A DNA stretch of 64,000 nt from an uncultured bacterium. Lineage in GTDB: Bacteria; Cyanobacteriota; Vampirovibrionia; Gastranaerophilales; Gastranaerophilaceae. The stretch covers positions 25,452-89,451 of the forward strand of contig CASDWH010000005.1 of assembly GCA_949284715.1 (NCBI GenBank). The letters are read 5' to 3'. The position numbers and the translations under genes are program-made. Positions 63,936 to 64,000 of this stretch are shown one piece after another. Position 1 is the stretch's first letter. Every line of letters begins with the position of its first letter. The notes below the pieces were generated by a model. That model saw only the letters and a list, made by a program, of their open reading frames with translations. It was not told the DNA's origin and searched no databases.

Positions 63936-64000
63936 ATGGGAATGGCGGCATCACAAGGCAGACTATTAGCACTCACGGCGCGGTTACACGACGTAGAGTT
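63936..64000 (+). CDS. 5' end of a probable sigma-28-regulated gene, cut by the window edge
   Basis: The first 21 codons read MGMAASQGRLLALTARLHDVE. The ATG at 63936 follows GGGA by 11 nt; an ATG at 63942 is also in frame. I recall an abundant family of proteins of this lineage and of other gut bacteria with similar MAASQARLL-LTAR starts, thought to be helical and of unknown function, but only the N-terminus is visible. The sigma-28-like promoter suggests a link to flagella. Confidence 0.6.
   Translation, partial: MGMAASQGRLLALTARLHDVE

Noticed and set aside
1..64000. tRNA, rRNA, CRISPR, insertion sequences, prophage, inteins
   Set aside because: Gaps between genes were read on both strands; no cloverleaf with a T-loop signature, no regularly spaced repeats, no transposase or integrase, and no intein in dnaB or the polymerase genes were seen.

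Overview
The window looks like a chromosomal segment of a low-GC, Gram-negative, flagellated, non-photosynthetic relative of the cyanobacteria, most likely a gut member of Gastranaerophilales (Melainabacteria/Vampirovibrionia). The reasons are: beta' RNA polymerase is split into rpoC1 and rpoC2 with a very long rpoC2, as in cyanobacteria; there is a DUF3326 gene and an S-layer-homology (SLH) protein of cyanobacterial flavour; fliD and two sigma-28-type promoters point to flagella; OmpH/Skp-like and MCE/MlaD-like proteins point to an outer membrane; and no photosynthesis gene is seen. The lineage assignment is inference. I saw no tRNA, rRNA, CRISPR array, insertion sequence or prophage.

Layout. 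1-2000: fliD, with the start of a divergent gene at the left edge. 2000-4680: a three-gene operon of unknown function behind a candidate class-II cobalamin riboswitch. 4785-8490: dnaK, a small unknown gene with a consensus-perfect sigma-28 promoter, and an S41 protease. 8589-14682: two large unknown proteins, a 1215-residue repetitive helical protein and a convergent 786-residue protein. 14909-22109: rdgB, uppS, a secreted OB-like protein, a GH57 glycosidase, an OmpH/Skp chaperone and a divergent membrane-anchored GH77-like protein. 22237-30045: a sigma-70 family factor, rsmH with an FtsL-like protein, a PLP enzyme, an unknown coiled-coil gene, an MCE protein, upp, a prepilin and DUF3326. 30175-41351: the SLH protein and rpoB-rpoC1-rpoC2. 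41415-50057: a cell-surface polysaccharide cluster (ABC exporter, four glycosyltransferases, a DUF475/TerC-like protein). 50137-56089: an FAD protein, then lysC, a small secreted protein, aroC, aroK and aroB. 56091-64000: gltX, plsY, a thioredoxin/CcdA pair, small unknowns including an EF-hand protein, a second prepilin, dnaB, and the start of a gene behind a second sigma-28-like promoter.

How the parts work together. Housekeeping genes (transcription, replication initiation, shikimate pathway, phospholipid and undecaprenyl synthesis) alternate with lineage-specific genes of unknown function. Regulation gives the best clues to the unknowns. Two sit behind sigma-28-type promoters and so probably belong to the late flagellar regulon. 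Four on the minus strand share a previously unnamed (to me) promoter motif built on the palindrome TTATATATATAA. One operon appears to be B12-responsive. Several genes have a consensus -10 box 6-7 nt before the start codon and no Shine-Dalgarno sequence, which implies leaderless mRNAs.

All functional calls come from reading motifs by eye; no database search was run.
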